64,000 bases of DNA from Porphyridium purpureum (GCA_008690995.1 VRMN01000003.1:1054001-1118000); one strand, 5' to 3'. Positions 30,073-41,700 are shown, numbered from the stretch's first letter. Made by a program: numbers and translations. Notes: a model not told the origin generated them from the letters alone.

Positions 30073-30696
30073 ATGACCAGCCAGAGCTTCGCGCATGAGT
30101 TCCGAACTCTGTGCATAAGGCCAGGTGCCTTCGTATCTCTCGGCGCACTCGAGTCGTTCCGCCAGGACCGTGCACTGCATGCGCGCACGTGTCAGTTGCG
30201 ACGGCAGCGCGTTCAGGTGCATCTGCAATCCGTATCGCCTGGGTCGCCGCTGAGCTCTGGCGAAGGCGATCACGCAAGTGACGACCGAAACAAGCTAGAG
30301 CTCGACGCCGTCCTGGGATCACGTGAAAGGAGGAGACGGATGAACCATGTGGAACGTCGCCAGCACAAGTTCCAAGGGCGAGGCCCTCGTCAAGGTCGTG
30401 ACATGAGGCTTTGCATTGTGACTCGCGAGCGCGTGAATCGGTTTGATTTGTGGCGTGTCGTGCGCATTGCGACAGGAGCACGCGCGCCGGACGAACCTGC
30501 GGCCATTATTGCGATTGAACAGGGTAATGGGCGTTCTGTGTATATCAAGCGCGATGTCGAGCTGATCCGCAAGGCGCAAAAGCGAAACGTGTTTTCAAAA
30601 GCCCTGCGCGTCAATGTGGACTCAAGCGTCTACGACGAGTTGGTACGACTTACAGAATTGTGGAGCGCAAGGCAGCCAAACGGTACCAGCCAATAA
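30073..30696 (+). CDS. YlxR (DUF448)-like RNA-binding protein, probably plastid-targeted
   Basis: 207 aa. The last 100 residues match the bacterial YlxR fold: RLCIVTRERVNRFDLWRVVR (about 111-130; bacterial RKCVVTGExxPKxELxRxVR), then QGNGRSVYIKRD in place of the usual GKxxGRGAYV, and KRNVFSKALRVNVDSSVYDEL matching the closing helices. YlxR is a small nucleic-acid-binding protein usually encoded beside nusA and infB in bacteria. The N-terminal 100 residues have no counterpart and are rich in R, S, Q and H, so a plastid transit peptide is likely. That implies a nuclear-encoded, endosymbiont-derived gene. It starts 68 bp after the CHD1 stop, on the same strand. Confidence 0.72.
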   Translation: MTSQSFAHEFRTLCIRPGAFVSLGALESFRQDRALHARTCQLRRQRVQVHLQSVSPGSPLSSGEGDHASDDRNKLELDAVLGSRERRRRMNHVERRQHKFQGRGPRQGRDMRLCIVTRERVNRFDLWRVVRIATGARAPDEPAAIIAIEQGNGRSVYIKRDVELIRKAQKRNVFSKALRVNVDSSVYDELVRLTELWSARQPNGTSQ

Positions 30697-31062
30697 GCAT
30701 GGATCCTTGTGGTTACGAATCATTCGGGGCGTGGACCGTTCCAACTGGTTTGCCCGCTGCGTGGACAGCTTGGGTTCATACCGTTGCGGGCAGCCCATCC
30801 AGGCGACCATTCCTAGATTTCCTCTTCCCATTTCCAACACAAAACGTTTACTCGTGATCCACACAGCGTACAAACCTACCCCAAAGCATCAAAGCATCTG
30901 TTCATTCTCAACATCATGGCGCTGAAGTTAAAACTCATCTCCATACAGGCATTGAAAGTCGCAATCCACGAGAAGCCCCGTACAGAACTGGAGACATTGG
31001 CGAGACGCACGCCGCACTGCGCACAGACAGAAGCGAAAATGACCTTGCAAACTCCAGACAAC
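30697..31062. other. Convergent spacer between YlxR-like and casein kinase genes
   Basis: Facing 3' ends of two genes; no gene or structured element seen. Confidence 0.4.
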
Positions 31063-32043
31063 TTAGGGGGCCACTACCTGCGCTTCTTCGTCTTGCCTGT
31101 CTCCTGGTGGAGGCGCAGACGCGCCGGCCTCTGCTTGGGGCATGATCGTCCAGTCGAAGACGTTATCGTCTACATAGCCCTTCGATATGTACAGCTGTCG
31201 AAAGAGCCGGCGCAGATACGCATAGTCTGGCTTCTCGTCGAATCGAAGCGCACGACAGTAGGCCAGGTAGCTCTGGAACTCCACGGGGAAGTCCCGGCAC
31301 AAGTCCGCAATTGAGGTCGACACTTTCTTGTCGCTAATTTTCTGGTACTTCATCTTTTTTGTCTGAGCGCGCAGACCCTGCCATGGCAAGTTGCCTCGGT
31401 TGAAGTACATGAGCACGTAGCCCAAGGACTCCAGGTCGTCTCTCCTGCACTGCTCAATGCCCAAGTGCGTGTTCATGGACGCGTATCGCGCGGTTCCCGT
31501 AAGATTCTTGTTTTCGCGGTATGGAATGTGCATGTGCGTCTTGTGGTCTCGGAACTTTTTGGCCAACCCAAAGTCAATGAAGTACACAATATTTGCCTCT
31601 GGTCCGAGTCCCATCAGGAAATTGTCCGGCTTGATGTCGCGATGGAGAAAACTCCTCGAGTGCACGTATTCGATGCGCTGGATCATCTGATCCGCAAGCA
31701 TCAAGACTGTCTTCAAGGAGAATTTCCGATGACAAAAGTTGAAGAGATCCTCCAAGCTCGGGCCGAGCAGATCGATTGCCATGACATTGTAGTCACCTTC
31801 CTGTCCAAACCAACGCACCTTGGGGATACCAACGACGGGTTGGCCCGTGGGCGACACGTTCAAGTAGCGGTAAATCTTGCTCTCGTACAAAAGCTGTGGG
31901 TGTTTCGTTTTTGTGCTTTCCAGCTTGATCGCGACCTCCTCCCCTGTTGTCACGTGTTGGCCCAAGTAGATATCGCCAAAAGAGCCCGAGCCGATTTTCC
32001 GGCCAAGTCGCCACCGACCGCCCACTCTCAGATCGGTCGCCAT
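31063..32043 (-). CDS. Casein kinase 1 (delta/epsilon-like)
   Basis: 326 aa from ATG 32043, which gives the short [20 protein letters not shown] start typical of the family; a longer open frame upstream is not family-like. Glycine loop GSGSFGDIY (18-26), K40, catalytic loop [13 protein letters not shown] (133-145), DFG (157-159), and the CK1-specific [17 protein letters not shown] replacing APE. The [12 protein letters not shown] stretch corresponds to the family's conserved basic (NLS-like) motif. The tail after the catalytic domain is short (about 30 residues), so the long autoinhibitory tail of animal delta/epsilon forms is absent. CK1 acts in Wnt, clock, trafficking and DNA repair pathways depending on the organism. 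Confidence 0.95.
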   Translation of the reverse strand: MATDLRVGGRWRLGRKIGSGSFGDIYLGQHVTTGEEVAIKLESTKTKHPQLLYESKIYRYLNVSPTGQPVVGIPKVRWFGQEGDYNVMAIDLLGPSLEDLFNFCHRKFSLKTVLMLADQMIQRIEYVHSRSFLHRDIKPDNFLMGLGPEANIVYFIDFGLAKKFRDHKTHMHIPYRENKNLTGTARYASMNTHLGIEQCRRDDLESLGYVLMYFNRGNLPWQGLRAQTKKMKYQKISDKKVSTSIADLCRDFPVEFQSYLAYCRALRFDEKPDYAYLRRLFRQLYISKGYVDDNVFDWTIMPQAEAGASAPPPGDRQDEEAQVVAP

Positions 32044-33331
32044 GATAGACGCTGGAGGACCGAGTTTCGCGCCTTCCGTGCCACGGAGTCCCGCGTACAA
32101 ATGATATCTACCTACCTCTCGCTCTGTTCCTTGGCCCAGCCGCAAGCCGCCGACAAGAAATCCAATCAGCCGCCTTGCTGGCTCGCTCGGCCTGCTTTGC
32201 TTTCAATCCCGGCACACGACGCGCGTTTCGGGAGACCTTCCCCACACGACACTGCCCACGAACACCCGCGCCCCAGCACGGCGCACCCGCGCTACTCCGT
32301 CTGCTTCCGCCCCGTCGCCCACGTTCAGCGACGGCGCACACGGGCGGCCACTACACGCGCTCAACGCCGCGCGAGATCAACCCGCTCACTCTCCACGAAC
32401 ACTTCTGCGCGTCTCCCCAAAGGCACCCGATCTTCCCGCACCACCCCGCTGTCTTACCCCACTCTCCGCGCTTCAAATCGAGCAACGCGACACGCTTCCC
32501 TCTCTCCCGTCGCTCCCGTCGCTCCCGACGTCGCCGCCGTTGCCGCCGTTCTCCACGCGTCCTTCACCTTTCCACCACCACCACCAGCCCCCTCCCGCCT
32601 CAACGTCACCATCAGCAGCCACTTTCACACTGCGGCGCGCCGCTCAAACCGAAGCGCGGTTCGCACGCCCCGAGTCGGCCTGCGTTTCGTCCGGCCCCAG
32701 CGCCCAATCGCCTAATCACACCAAAATCACAAAATCATACTCGCAGCTGAGTCCACACCTTGTTCTCACCAAACGACATCATGCTCTGATTTTCTCCATC
32801 AGCCCACACCCCCTCCGGCTCGGCGCGTCGCATCCGAAAAACAAACCAACAACACCTTTCTGGCTCGCGTGCGCGCTCGCTCTATCGGTAGGACACGCGC
32901 ACAAACGTCGTGTTGCGATGAGTGAAGGGTTTTGTGGCTGTACAGTGGTAGGTACAGTATAGGTACACTCATGCTGGCAGTGGGAGCGTAAGGTACAGCG
33001 CGATGGCCGGACGGTTGGTGCCGTTTGTGGACACAGACAGTCCGAGCTGGTGTGCGATGAAATCGTGTGGTTTGCATAGGAAGGGCGCTGAGAAGGGTGG
33101 TGGGGAGCGGAGCGCGCAGAGTCGCGGCAGCCGAACGGAAGGGCGAGTGTGTGGGTGGGGGTGTGTGTGTTAGAGAGAGGACAAGCATTGGATCCCTCCG
33201 TCTATAAAACGGCGTGCGGGGGCAGAAGTGGCCGCGGAAGCAAAGGTAGTTTCTGGTGGGAACTTGTTTTGTCGCGTGGACCGGGGTTCGGTCGAAGTGG
33301 AGAGTGGACGGGAAACGGCTCGCGGCGCAAG
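32044..33331. other. Divergent intergenic region, 1.3 kb
   Basis: Promoters of casein kinase 1 (minus) and the desaturase (plus). The left half is C-rich on the plus strand. GT-rich runs lie at 33150-33175 just before the desaturase TATA box. No supported gene. Confidence 0.4.
33203..33209 (+). promoter_or_regulatory. TATA box of the desaturase gene
   Basis: TATAAAA, 129 bp before the ATG, with no intervening ATG in the predicted leader. A clean promoter-leader arrangement that supports the chosen start. Confidence 0.65.
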
Positions 33332-34624
33332 ATGCCTGAGAAGAGTTCGTTTGCGGAGACTGCCGCGGTGGCCAAGGCCGCGGCAGTGGGACAGGCAGGG
33401 GACAAGGCGAATGGCGATGTGGGTGCCGAGGGCGCCAGGGGCGACGCGGCACTCCCGGCGCCGCTCGGTGAGGACGGGCGTAGAAAGGCCGTCGAGGCGT
33501 ACAGGCAGCCGTACGTGATTCCAGACACGTTCCCGGAAAAGTCGCAAGTGCACGCCGCGATTCCGGCGCACTGCTTTGAACGGTCCCTGTGGAAGTCCAT
33601 GTCGTACGCGGCGCTCAGCGTGTTTTTGACGGTCGCGTTTCCGATCTTGGCGTGGAAGGTGCTGCCGGTGCCGTCCTGGTCAAACCCGCTCAGCGTGCTC
33701 GCGTGGGCCGTGTTTGCGTTTTGGCAGGGCACGATCGCAACGGGCTGCTGGGTCGTTGCGCACGAGTGCGGCCACCGAGCATTCTGCGACAGCAACCTGA
33801 TCCAGGACGCGGTTGGCTTTGTGTTGCACTCGGCCCTGCTGGTGCCATATTTTTCGTGGCAGCGCTCGCACGCCGTGCATCACTCGCGCACCAACCACAT
33901 GTCGCAAGGGGAAACGCACGTGCCCGCGGGTGCCACGACCAAGGAGGGTGCTGCGCAGATGAACCTGGAGCGATGGATCGGCGAGGACGCTTTCGCAATT
34001 GTGAATCTGTTCAACCATCTGGTGCTTGGCTGGCCCATGTACTTGATGACCGGCGCGACGGGCAGTCCGGAACGGGGCTTCAGCAACCACTTTGTGCCGA
34101 CAAATGGCAAGCTGTTCCCAGACTCCTGGAAGTGGAAGGTGCTTCTGAGTGACGTGGGCATTCTCGTGACGCTTGCCCTCCTGTTCAAGTGGGCACAGGT
34201 CGCCGGCACTCCACAGGTTTTGGTGCTTTACGCGTTCCCTTATTTATTCACGAACATGTGGTTGGTGCTGTACACGTGGCTGCAGCATACGGACGTCGAT
34301 GTTCCCCACTACGAGGACAAGAACTGGACGTGGATCAAAGGTGCGTTTATGACGGTCGATCGCCCGTACCCAGAGCCCTTTGACTTTTTGCATCACAGGA
34401 TCGGGAGCACGCATGTGGCTCACCACCTGTTCTCGACAATCCCGCACTACCACGCGCGCGAGGCAACAGAGGCCGTGAAGCAGGCGTTCCCAGAGCACTA
34501 CCTGTACGACCCGACCCCGATTGTACCAGCTCTGTGGCGTGTTGCGGCAAAGTGCGTCGCCACAGTACCGGAAGGTAACCGCCAGTACTACACATACGTC
34601 AATGGGCACGGCAAGGCGGAGTAG
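33332..34624 (+). CDS. FAD2: Microsomal delta-12 (omega-6) fatty acid desaturase
   Basis: 430 aa. Three histidine boxes bind the di-iron centre: HECGH (144-148), HAVHH (180-184, followed by SRTNH) and HVAHH (361-365). The order, spacing and context (VVAHECGHRAF, HHRIGSTHVAHHLFS) match plant and algal FAD2 enzymes, which convert oleate to linoleate on phosphatidylcholine in the ER. Hydrophobic segments near 88-130, 155-175 and 270-310 fit the four-helix desaturase topology. The first 70 residues are alanine-rich and lack a clear transit peptide, favouring the ER form over plastid FAD6. Start: first ATG after a TATA box. It would feed omega-6 polyunsaturated fatty acid synthesis. Confidence 0.93.
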   Translation: MPEKSSFAETAAVAKAAAVGQAGDKANGDVGAEGARGDAALPAPLGEDGRRKAVEAYRQPYVIPDTFPEKSQVHAAIPAHCFERSLWKSMSYAALSVFLTVAFPILAWKVLPVPSWSNPLSVLAWAVFAFWQGTIATGCWVVAHECGHRAFCDSNLIQDAVGFVLHSALLVPYFSWQRSHAVHHSRTNHMSQGETHVPAGATTKEGAAQMNLERWIGEDAFAIVNLFNHLVLGWPMYLMTGATGSPERGFSNHFVPTNGKLFPDSWKWKVLLSDVGILVTLALLFKWAQVAGTPQVLVLYAFPYLFTNMWLVLYTWLQHTDVDVPHYEDKNWTWIKGAFMTVDRPYPEPFDFLHHRIGSTHVAHHLFSTIPHYHAREATEAVKQAFPEHYLYDPTPIVPALWRVAAKCVATVPEGNRQYYTYVNGHGKAE

Positions 34625-34681
34625 ATTTTGTGTGAACCAGTCAGCAAAGCCAGAGTTCGGTTGACATCAGTTGTGCAGTGC

Positions 34682-34687
34682 AATAAA
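34682..34687 (+). terminator. Polyadenylation signal of the desaturase
   Basis: AATAAA 58 bases after the desaturase stop codon. Confidence 0.55.
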
Positions 34688-35862
34688 CATTTGCGTGGAA
34701 CTCGTCGAGGTGAAAGTCAGCTTTTCGCTCACCTGACAACTGTTTACCGTCACTCCTTGTGGAGCTGTAATGAATCCGAGAATGCAAACAGCCTTGTGCA
34801 CCCATGAGAGACGGCGCCGTGCGGCGCGTGCAAGCGGATCAGGCGGCCGCCGGGATGACAGTGACGTTGCCCGTGTCTTGGTACGTGCGAGTCGACAAGG
34901 AGCATGCACGCGCCAAAAATAAAACCATACGGCTTGAATCGCGCCGATATCCGGTGCGGTCGCTGGTCACGCGATCTTGGATCAAGCTACTGCATGTGCG
35001 TTGTTGCCAGCGAGCTCGCTTAATTCAGCGTGCACTCAAAAAGCGAGTTTCCAGTGCTAAAATAGGCTTTTTCGAGTCACATTCCCGCCGGCGCTCGAAA
35101 AAAAAAATATCGAGACCGCGGCGTCTTGCGTGGCAAGATGCAACTGCTGAGGGGTGACGGAGGAGCAGTATCACAGCCGGCAGTGGTTTACATAGCAAAA
35201 CACGGAATCGTGTTTGCTTATACTGAACACTGGCACGACCCGTTGTTTTTGACACGCGACCCGGTGAGCTCGCCGACCGGTCTGTAAGCAGAATATGATT
35301 GAAACGGCCTGCTTTTATAGGACGCCGACAACAAAGGCAGACATGTAAGTTAATGCATTTATTTTGTAATTTTCCGATGGGGAACTGGGATGAAGTGGAT
35401 GACGAGCTGACGGACAAGTTGGCTGACTGAAGTGTGTGAATGATGAACAGAAACGCCCGCAATGACAGCTGTAAATCGTATCGAGCGGCCGGAAGCGGTA
35501 GGATCTCGAGGTGCGTGCCACGTAGTCATGTCTCGCACGCCACAAAATCGTGAAAAGCACGAGGGAGCGCGTTGGCCCATGCTCTGCGAAAACGGCCCGC
35601 GCCACCAAAGACGCTCGGAAAAGCACAGGCGCGAAGCAAGTCCGCGAGCCCCATATATCGAAAATTAGAATGCCGCGCTGCGAGAATACTAAGCTCGGAG
35701 CAGAATTGGATCCGCGCGCCGGTATTTCAGCTCGCGGGCACGTGAGCGCACGTCGACAGACGACCAGAAGGTCTCTCACGTCACGGCAAAAGAGAGCAAC
35801 GCAATCCGCTGCACAGGCCAGGCAGACGAACGCAAGGAACATCAATCCTAAACCAGCCAAGC
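34688..35862. other. Intergenic region before the C2H2 gene
   Basis: No supported gene. It must contain the promoter of the zinc-finger gene. A minus-strand ORF of 194 codons at 35315-35899 overlaps the zinc-finger start and has no recognisable domain; it is treated as chance. Confidence 0.4.
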
Positions 35863-37521
35863 ATGGCAAGCACACTGGAAGCGTCTCTGGAAGCGGCACA
35901 ACGCCTGCTCGCCATTGCGCAGAAGCCTGCGTGCTACGAGTGGTTGTTTGGTGACGAGGAAGGCGAACGACTCGCAGCAGTCATTTTCGAGAATGAGGAA
36001 CCGAAACCAGCCGTGGCACCGTTCCCGAGAATGGCGCAACCACAGAATGGACATAATGTGGATTCCCGTCTGGGCCATAGGCCGACGCCCGCAGAGCTCG
36101 GAAGCATTTTGAGCACTGAGTCAAATGGTCAGGGCTTGCATTCGGACTATTGCACCATTTATGTTCCGCAGGGAGAGCATGGTGAGTTTGTGCACGCTGT
36201 CATGTATTCCACCATGTGTGTTCTGCCTTTCTTGCCCGGGGTGACGCCCTGCCTGGCGCACAGGCTGGTGGGATTTCGTCTGCCGAACGGCCACGGGTGG
36301 CTTACATTTGGCCAGGACTCCACTGGTGCGCCAGTTTGCGCGATGGGCTACGTGCCGGAATCCGGTGAAGAATGTGTCGAAGTGTTTCATAACCTTCGCA
36401 TGAAGGACTCAGGCATTGTCTTTGCGTCTCACGCATCATTGCAATCTGGCGTGTTTCTGACAACAATGCGTGGATTTTTCGACCAAAGAACGTCGCTGAT
36501 TGAAAGCAAAGGCTTGGACTCGTTCAAGCAGACCACGATGCATTCGCGTACAACCCAAGCGCTGCGGAACGCGTCAGATGCGTGGGCACACTTGGCAAAG
36601 TCAGAGCGCAAATGCGCTGATGGCAGACAAGAGGAGAGATTGAGCTGGGAATCGTGGGCACACGCTATCGCAAGAGCTCGAAACCGATATCGGGAGCACA
36701 GTCCCTTTTTTATAGTGGGGATCACGGATGCACAGGGGCACGAACTGTATTCCGAGATCAGACCAAGTTCAGTGAAAGCGTCGCTGAGCTCGCAGCATGC
36801 AAACTATGTCGAACTGCAGAGGCACTTTGTTCAGCGCATATGTCGTGGGTCGCCCGACATGAACTCGCATGATACCAAATTACTTTTGAGTGTTCAAGGT
36901 CTGCGCACTGGAGGAACGGACGGGGACAAAATCGAGTTGTCGCTCGAGCGTCTCTTGAATGCGATTCGGCCGACGGAAGATACGCGTTCTTGTCGCCTGC
37001 AGAAAGCCTGCGGACAGGTGGCCGAGTTCGAGCCAGATACGCCTCGCATGCAGCGGCAAACGCACAGTCCTGTGAGCAGCTCTGACGCATGTCGGTCTTC
37101 AGCTCAAGATGCCGACAGCCTTGTGGAAGGAGCTCAGACTCCTGTCTGTGTCAAATGCGGCAAACACTTCTTCCGGCAGAATGAGCTACGTCGACATATT
37201 CGCACGGTGCACGAGCGCGAAAAGACGCACAAATGTCCGCATTGTTTGAAGTTGTTTTCGCAATCATCCCATCTGGTAACACATGTGCGCAGTGTTCACG
37301 AGCGTCGCATGGACTTTCCGTGCAATATCTGCAAGTACAGATTTTCAGTACGGTCAAACCAGCTCAAGCACATGCGGCGAAAGCACGGCGAAGACACTGC
37401 AAGCCGCGTGCGGAGCCGGAGTCGCAGCACGAGCCCGGGCTGCCAGAACAGTGGCAGCGGCAATGAAATGGACACGAGTCTGACACGAGGCAACTCCACC
37501 GAAGAGCAGCAGGAGGATTGA
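35863..37521 (+). CDS. Three-finger C2H2 zinc-finger protein
   Basis: 552 aa. Three adjacent C2H2 fingers occupy about residues 429-508: CVKCGKHFFRQNELRRHIRTVH, then a finger starting CPHC and one starting CNIC, joined by HER-type linkers. Each is C-x2-C-x12-H-x4-H or close. Behind them is an RS-rich tail that resembles a nuclear targeting or RNA-associated region. The N-terminal 400 residues form a mostly helical, cysteine-containing region without a family I know. A nuclear DNA-binding regulator is the simplest reading; targets are unknown. Confidence 0.8.
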   Translation: MASTLEASLEAAQRLLAIAQKPACYEWLFGDEEGERLAAVIFENEEPKPAVAPFPRMAQPQNGHNVDSRLGHRPTPAELGSILSTESNGQGLHSDYCTIYVPQGEHGEFVHAVMYSTMCVLPFLPGVTPCLAHRLVGFRLPNGHGWLTFGQDSTGAPVCAMGYVPESGEECVEVFHNLRMKDSGIVFASHASLQSGVFLTTMRGFFDQRTSLIESKGLDSFKQTTMHSRTTQALRNASDAWAHLAKSERKCADGRQEERLSWESWAHAIARARNRYREHSPFFIVGITDAQGHELYSEIRPSSVKASLSSQHANYVELQRHFVQRICRGSPDMNSHDTKLLLSVQGLRTGGTDGDKIELSLERLLNAIRPTEDTRSCRLQKACGQVAEFEPDTPRMQRQTHSPVSSSDACRSSAQDADSLVEGAQTPVCVKCGKHFFRQNELRRHIRTVHEREKTHKCPHCLKLFSQSSHLVTHVRSVHERRMDFPCNICKYRFSVRSNQLKHMRRKHGEDTASRVRSRSRSTSPGCQNSGSGNEMDTSLTRGNSTEEQQED

Positions 37522-37789
37522 CCGGCACGGCGTGAGTTGTGAGCGGAAATCGACCCATCTTCGCAATCACATGCGTATGTCCAACAGTCCTGAAAAAAAA
37601 AAAGACGACCTCGAGTTCAAAACTTTCGCCTCGCAGGTTGTGTAAATTTAAAAGACCCACTGTACCCTCTTTGTTCTATTGCACTGTACTTCTACTGAAC
37701 ATAACAGGAGTTTCGCTGTACCCTACAGCTGCCGAGCACAGGCCGCGACCAAGGAGCGATGGCGCTGAGCGCAAGAACGTGTGCGAAGC

Positions 37790-38677
37790 ATGATCGACTC
37801 GGCAGCGACTTTCTCGTCGCGCGTGGCGCGCCGCATGGCGGAACAATGCCCGCGTGCGATGAGCGCGCTTGCGCGAGACTGGGCTTCGCGGCGACTCATG
37901 TCTCGCGGCGGCGCGGCGCTTTTGGCGTGGCACCGGGCGGGTGTGGATACAGGAGCATGCTTGACACGGGCGCAGTTATTCCATGCGCGCCGGCACGTTT
38001 GGACCGATACGGCGCCTGGGCAACGATTGAAGGGCGACGAGCTGATAGAAGAGCGCATACGGCAACGCGACGCCGCAAAGACGCAGCAGCATAACAGTGA
38101 CACCTTGGCCGAGTTCTACGGCGATCCGACCGTAGACGAACGAGTGGCCAAGGTCCGTTCGATGAAGAAGCCGCTACTGCGCGACAACTCGGGGCTGCTG
38201 GACTTGCTTGATCCGTCTGGGCAGGCTGCGCAAGTGCCGTGCGGGCGCTCGTGGCGCGTGGCCGAGCTCCGTCTGAAGTCATTCGAGGACCTCCACAAAC
38301 TTTGGTGGATTCTCTTGCGCGAGCGTGCCGTGCTGCACGCCGAAAGACACTATTGCCGCGTCAATGGATATCATTGGAAGGGCGGATCGTCACGCCTTTT
38401 CAAGATAAAGACCTCTATGCGCGGCATCAAGATCGTGGTGGGTGAGCGCAAAAAGGCATTCAAAGCCGCTCGCCTTCTGCTGCTGCAAAGGGAATACGAT
38501 GCCAACCCGCTACCTCCGCAAACACGTTTAGAGTTCAAGCAGCGCAGAGTTAGAGAGAGACTGGCCAAGCTGAAGCGAAGGAACAGGGAGCGCTATTTGG
38601 CGGAACGAGAGGCGATTGCGGCGCAGCAGAAAGCAACCGAAAGTGTGGAAGGCGAGACCGAATCAAATCGAGAATAA
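37790..38677 (+). CDS. MRPL47: Mitochondrial large-subunit ribosomal protein uL29m (MRPL47)
   Basis: 295 aa. The stretch GRSWRVAELRLKSFEDLHKL followed by WWILLRER (about 150-177) is nearly identical to the MRP-L47 signature GRxWxAxELRxKSFEDLHKLWYVLLKERN. The following basic helices match the mitochondrial L29 domain. The first 45 residues have several arginines and no acidic run, fitting mitochondrial import. ATG 37790 is the first in frame (a GTG nine bases earlier is ignored). An out-of-frame ATG at 37759 would precede it if the transcript starts early. The stop codon lies inside an AATAAA hexamer, and the 2828-aa gene ends only 46 bp away on the other strand. Confidence 0.88.
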   Translation: MIDSAATFSSRVARRMAEQCPRAMSALARDWASRRLMSRGGAALLAWHRAGVDTGACLTRAQLFHARRHVWTDTAPGQRLKGDELIEERIRQRDAAKTQQHNSDTLAEFYGDPTVDERVAKVRSMKKPLLRDNSGLLDLLDPSGQAAQVPCGRSWRVAELRLKSFEDLHKLWWILLRERAVLHAERHYCRVNGYHWKGGSSRLFKIKTSMRGIKIVVGERKKAFKAARLLLLQREYDANPLPPQTRLEFKQRRVRERLAKLKRRNRERYLAEREAIAAQQKATESVEGETESNRE

Positions 38678-38678
38678 A
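38673..38678 (+). terminator. AATAAA hexamer containing the uL29m stop codon
   Basis: The TAA stop at 38675-38677 forms part of AATAAA. If used for polyadenylation, the 3' UTR would be only about 10-30 bases. Confidence 0.4.
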
Positions 38679-38723
38679 ATGCTGGCTTCGGCTGCAAAAC
38701 AACAAGAGAAAGAAGGAGCATGC

Positions 38724-41700
38724 TCATTTATGAGCCTGTGACCCCACCTGAAGCAGAATGGCGAGGCTTGGCGGGACAGCAAGAGAAAACGAAGTGCCGC
38801 GTGGAAAGGAGCGGGATGCGAGGCTCGTCGCAATTTCACTGCAACCCACTTGCCGGAGCAACGCACGCAGGCGCCGGTCCAACACTAAAATTTCTTGCTT
38901 TCGCTCCGAATGCGCGACAAGATTCGGAACAGACCCCGAAAGTGGGTCTGCACGGCTGTCATGTCCGGAATCACGATTTGAAGTGCTCTCCACATGCACT
39001 CGCCGAATAAGGCGCTCCAAGTCTGGTAGAATGGACTCACGCGCGTACGGAAAGAGAATTTCGAGAACGACAGACCGTGCATCTGCACTGTGCGTACAGC
39101 AGCTCTGCACAAGCGCAAAGAATTCCGTGCAGCCTTCAAATAGCACGCGATCACCGTTCTTGCGTGTTACTGTCTGAGCAGATAAAGGCACGCGCTCCGA
39201 AATGGCTTGTCCCGGAGCATTCATCAGACCGGCACCTCCTCGAACCAAGCATGGACCCAGCAATGCCGTTATCTTACTCGTGAATAAGGCCGCTTCATGT
39301 TCAAAGCGAGCAATCAATGCACGGCGTCGCACGCGCCGCACGCAGAGGTCCAGGCCGAGCAACCCAAGATACAAAATCACGCGAAATAGATTCAGAGCCA
39401 AGCTGTCCAAGCCTTCATCGCCCGCGTGATGGAAGAGGCCGCGACTGTCGAAAGTCGGCTGCGACCAAGTCTCATCGAGATCAAATGCAGAGAACATGAT
39501 GGAGAAGCCGCTCGACCGACTGTGCGTTCTGCGCACGGCACCTCCAGCGCTTGCATCGAAAAGGGCTGAGAGAAAGCGGAAGAGGAGCACTCGTGATTCG
39601 CCCCAACGTAGCTCTGCCCGCCAGCTCCTTGACTCAAGCTCACTGTGCATATTTTCTATCATGCGCCGGAACAGAAAGGGCAGCACGGTCGCACCGACCG
39701 CGCGCAGTAAACATGCTCGCGCGCGGTCTGTCATGGGGCGCTCCTCCGGCCTTCTAGCACACGCATCCTGAATAAAGTACAGACACAGGGCGAAGTGGGC
39801 ATCGCTTGTACAGAATCGATCCATTTCAGGAACAAGAACATGCGAAAAGAAGTAGCAGAGAGTCCCAGCACCGCTCGCGTACGCATTCGTACCAAGCCTT
39901 TCCTCACACCGTGCCCGTATCCAACTGGATAAAAAAATCCGCAGCTCATCTGGCTTTAAGCACGTTGACGAGGCAGACATGCTCGCGGGTGTAGCTGCGT
40001 CTTCGAAAATCCACTCTCGCACAATGTCGGACGCGTACTTCCATGCTGATTCCGCGGACGACGATGCCGATGCCCTGGGATCGTTCGACTCTCGGCTACG
40101 CGCCACGCGTGTGGATGGCGGAATGTAACAAAGTGTCTGGAGAAGAGCCTTTTGACACTCTGAGATATCAACACTTCTGACGCGATCAAGGCTCATTCCA
40201 ACGAAGGAGCGCGATCGCGCGCGAATTTCGCACGCAAGATTGTATAGGGCGATGATCTTCACATTCCATACTGCGCTGACCAATTTGCCTTGGCCTGTCT
40301 TCATGAAAAGTTCTACGATGGCATACATCTTGCCAAGAGACGCGATCACTACAGGTACCCGTCGCGGAAGATCAACAGCGGTACAAGAAGCAGTCCACGC
40401 GCCAAGCGCTGCCAGGTTCGCGTGTATCCACGCAATACCAAGCGACAAAACCATGTTGTGGTGGACATGCTCCTCATTTTCTGCCAGAATTCTGCGTTTG
40501 AGGAGTAATCCAATCCAATGCAGCAAGGCGTCGTCCTCGGCGCTCTTTCGTGAGCCCGCAAACACCCGCGTTCCCATACCTCCATCTGGGAACACAGCAT
40601 TCAGCGATGCGATCAGGCGCTGAACACAGCACTCCGTAAAGGATGATGCCGGCAAAGCACTTTTCGTCCCCATTGCCTCAGACACAGAACAAGAGCTACT
40701 GGTGACACTGCCGCTGGGACGCCAGTCCGAGCATGCCGCGTGCACTAAGCACAACAGAACTGCGATGTCAAGGGTGGCCAGAGAACGCGTGGCCGCCACG
40801 GTTTCGCGCTCGCTTTCCAGGACAATTGACCAGTACAGCGCGCAAAGGTCAAACCGCAGCTCGTCAGATGCGGATCCCACAAACACGCCGCGATGCAGTG
40901 GTTGCTTTTGCACGGTATCTTTGGAGGTGTAGCTTTGAAGAATGACGACCTGGCCTGCCTCACTGAACATGAGCATAGCCTTGAACCAGGACTCGGGTGG
41001 CGGCGTTGAGAATGAAGTCCCTACTTCTTGCGCTGGCGAGTACCTGCGATTAAAGCAAAAACGCACACGAAGCGATTGGAGGGCACAATACACGCCGGTG
41101 AGTTCTGAGCCAAACTGAAGCAGTCTGTCTGGCAGAGAATGGGCGTGAGACGACCTGATGGATCCAACTCCGACAAGTGTCCGCGCTATCACGTGAAGGT
41201 ATTTACCCACCAGCAGCTTGCACAGCTCCGCGCGCTGTGCCTCTTCGTCTGCATCTAGGCTCTCAAAAAATTCATCAGAATCCCGAGTGGGACTAGGGGT
41301 CAGACTGCGTGCGTCCGTTTCATGAAGCATGTGGACGGCAGAACGAACCCAGCTGAGAGCACGGAGCGCACATGCGTAAGAGTGCTTGTACAGCGGAAGC
41401 AAGCGCTCAATGAAGTCATGGCGCAGGAGAACGGTCAGCAGCTCCAGTTTCTCTCCATGCTTAGATTCCGTTTTCTCCTTGATCGCAACCACGAGCTGTG
41501 ACAGAAGAACGCACGCATCACCCAGCGCCCGTATCTCATTCTTGCGAAACATTTTTGTGTCGGGTGTGCGCTGGTTTGTGATGACGCTCAAATACTTGGA
41601 TGCAACGTCGAGCGCGGACACAAAGGAGCGTCTCACGGAGTGCAGATGCAGGGCGCGCAGGATAAATATTTGGAGAGCGATAATCTGCGACATGACAGCG

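Noticed and set aside
31465-32715. 416-codon plus-strand ORF opposite casein kinase 1
   Set aside because: The first half is antisense of the kinase; the remainder is proline- and arginine-rich from C-rich intergenic DNA.
35315-35899. 194-codon minus-strand ORF overlapping the C2H2 gene start
   Set aside because: Leucine- and cysteine-rich by chance composition, no domain, and it overlaps a better-supported gene.
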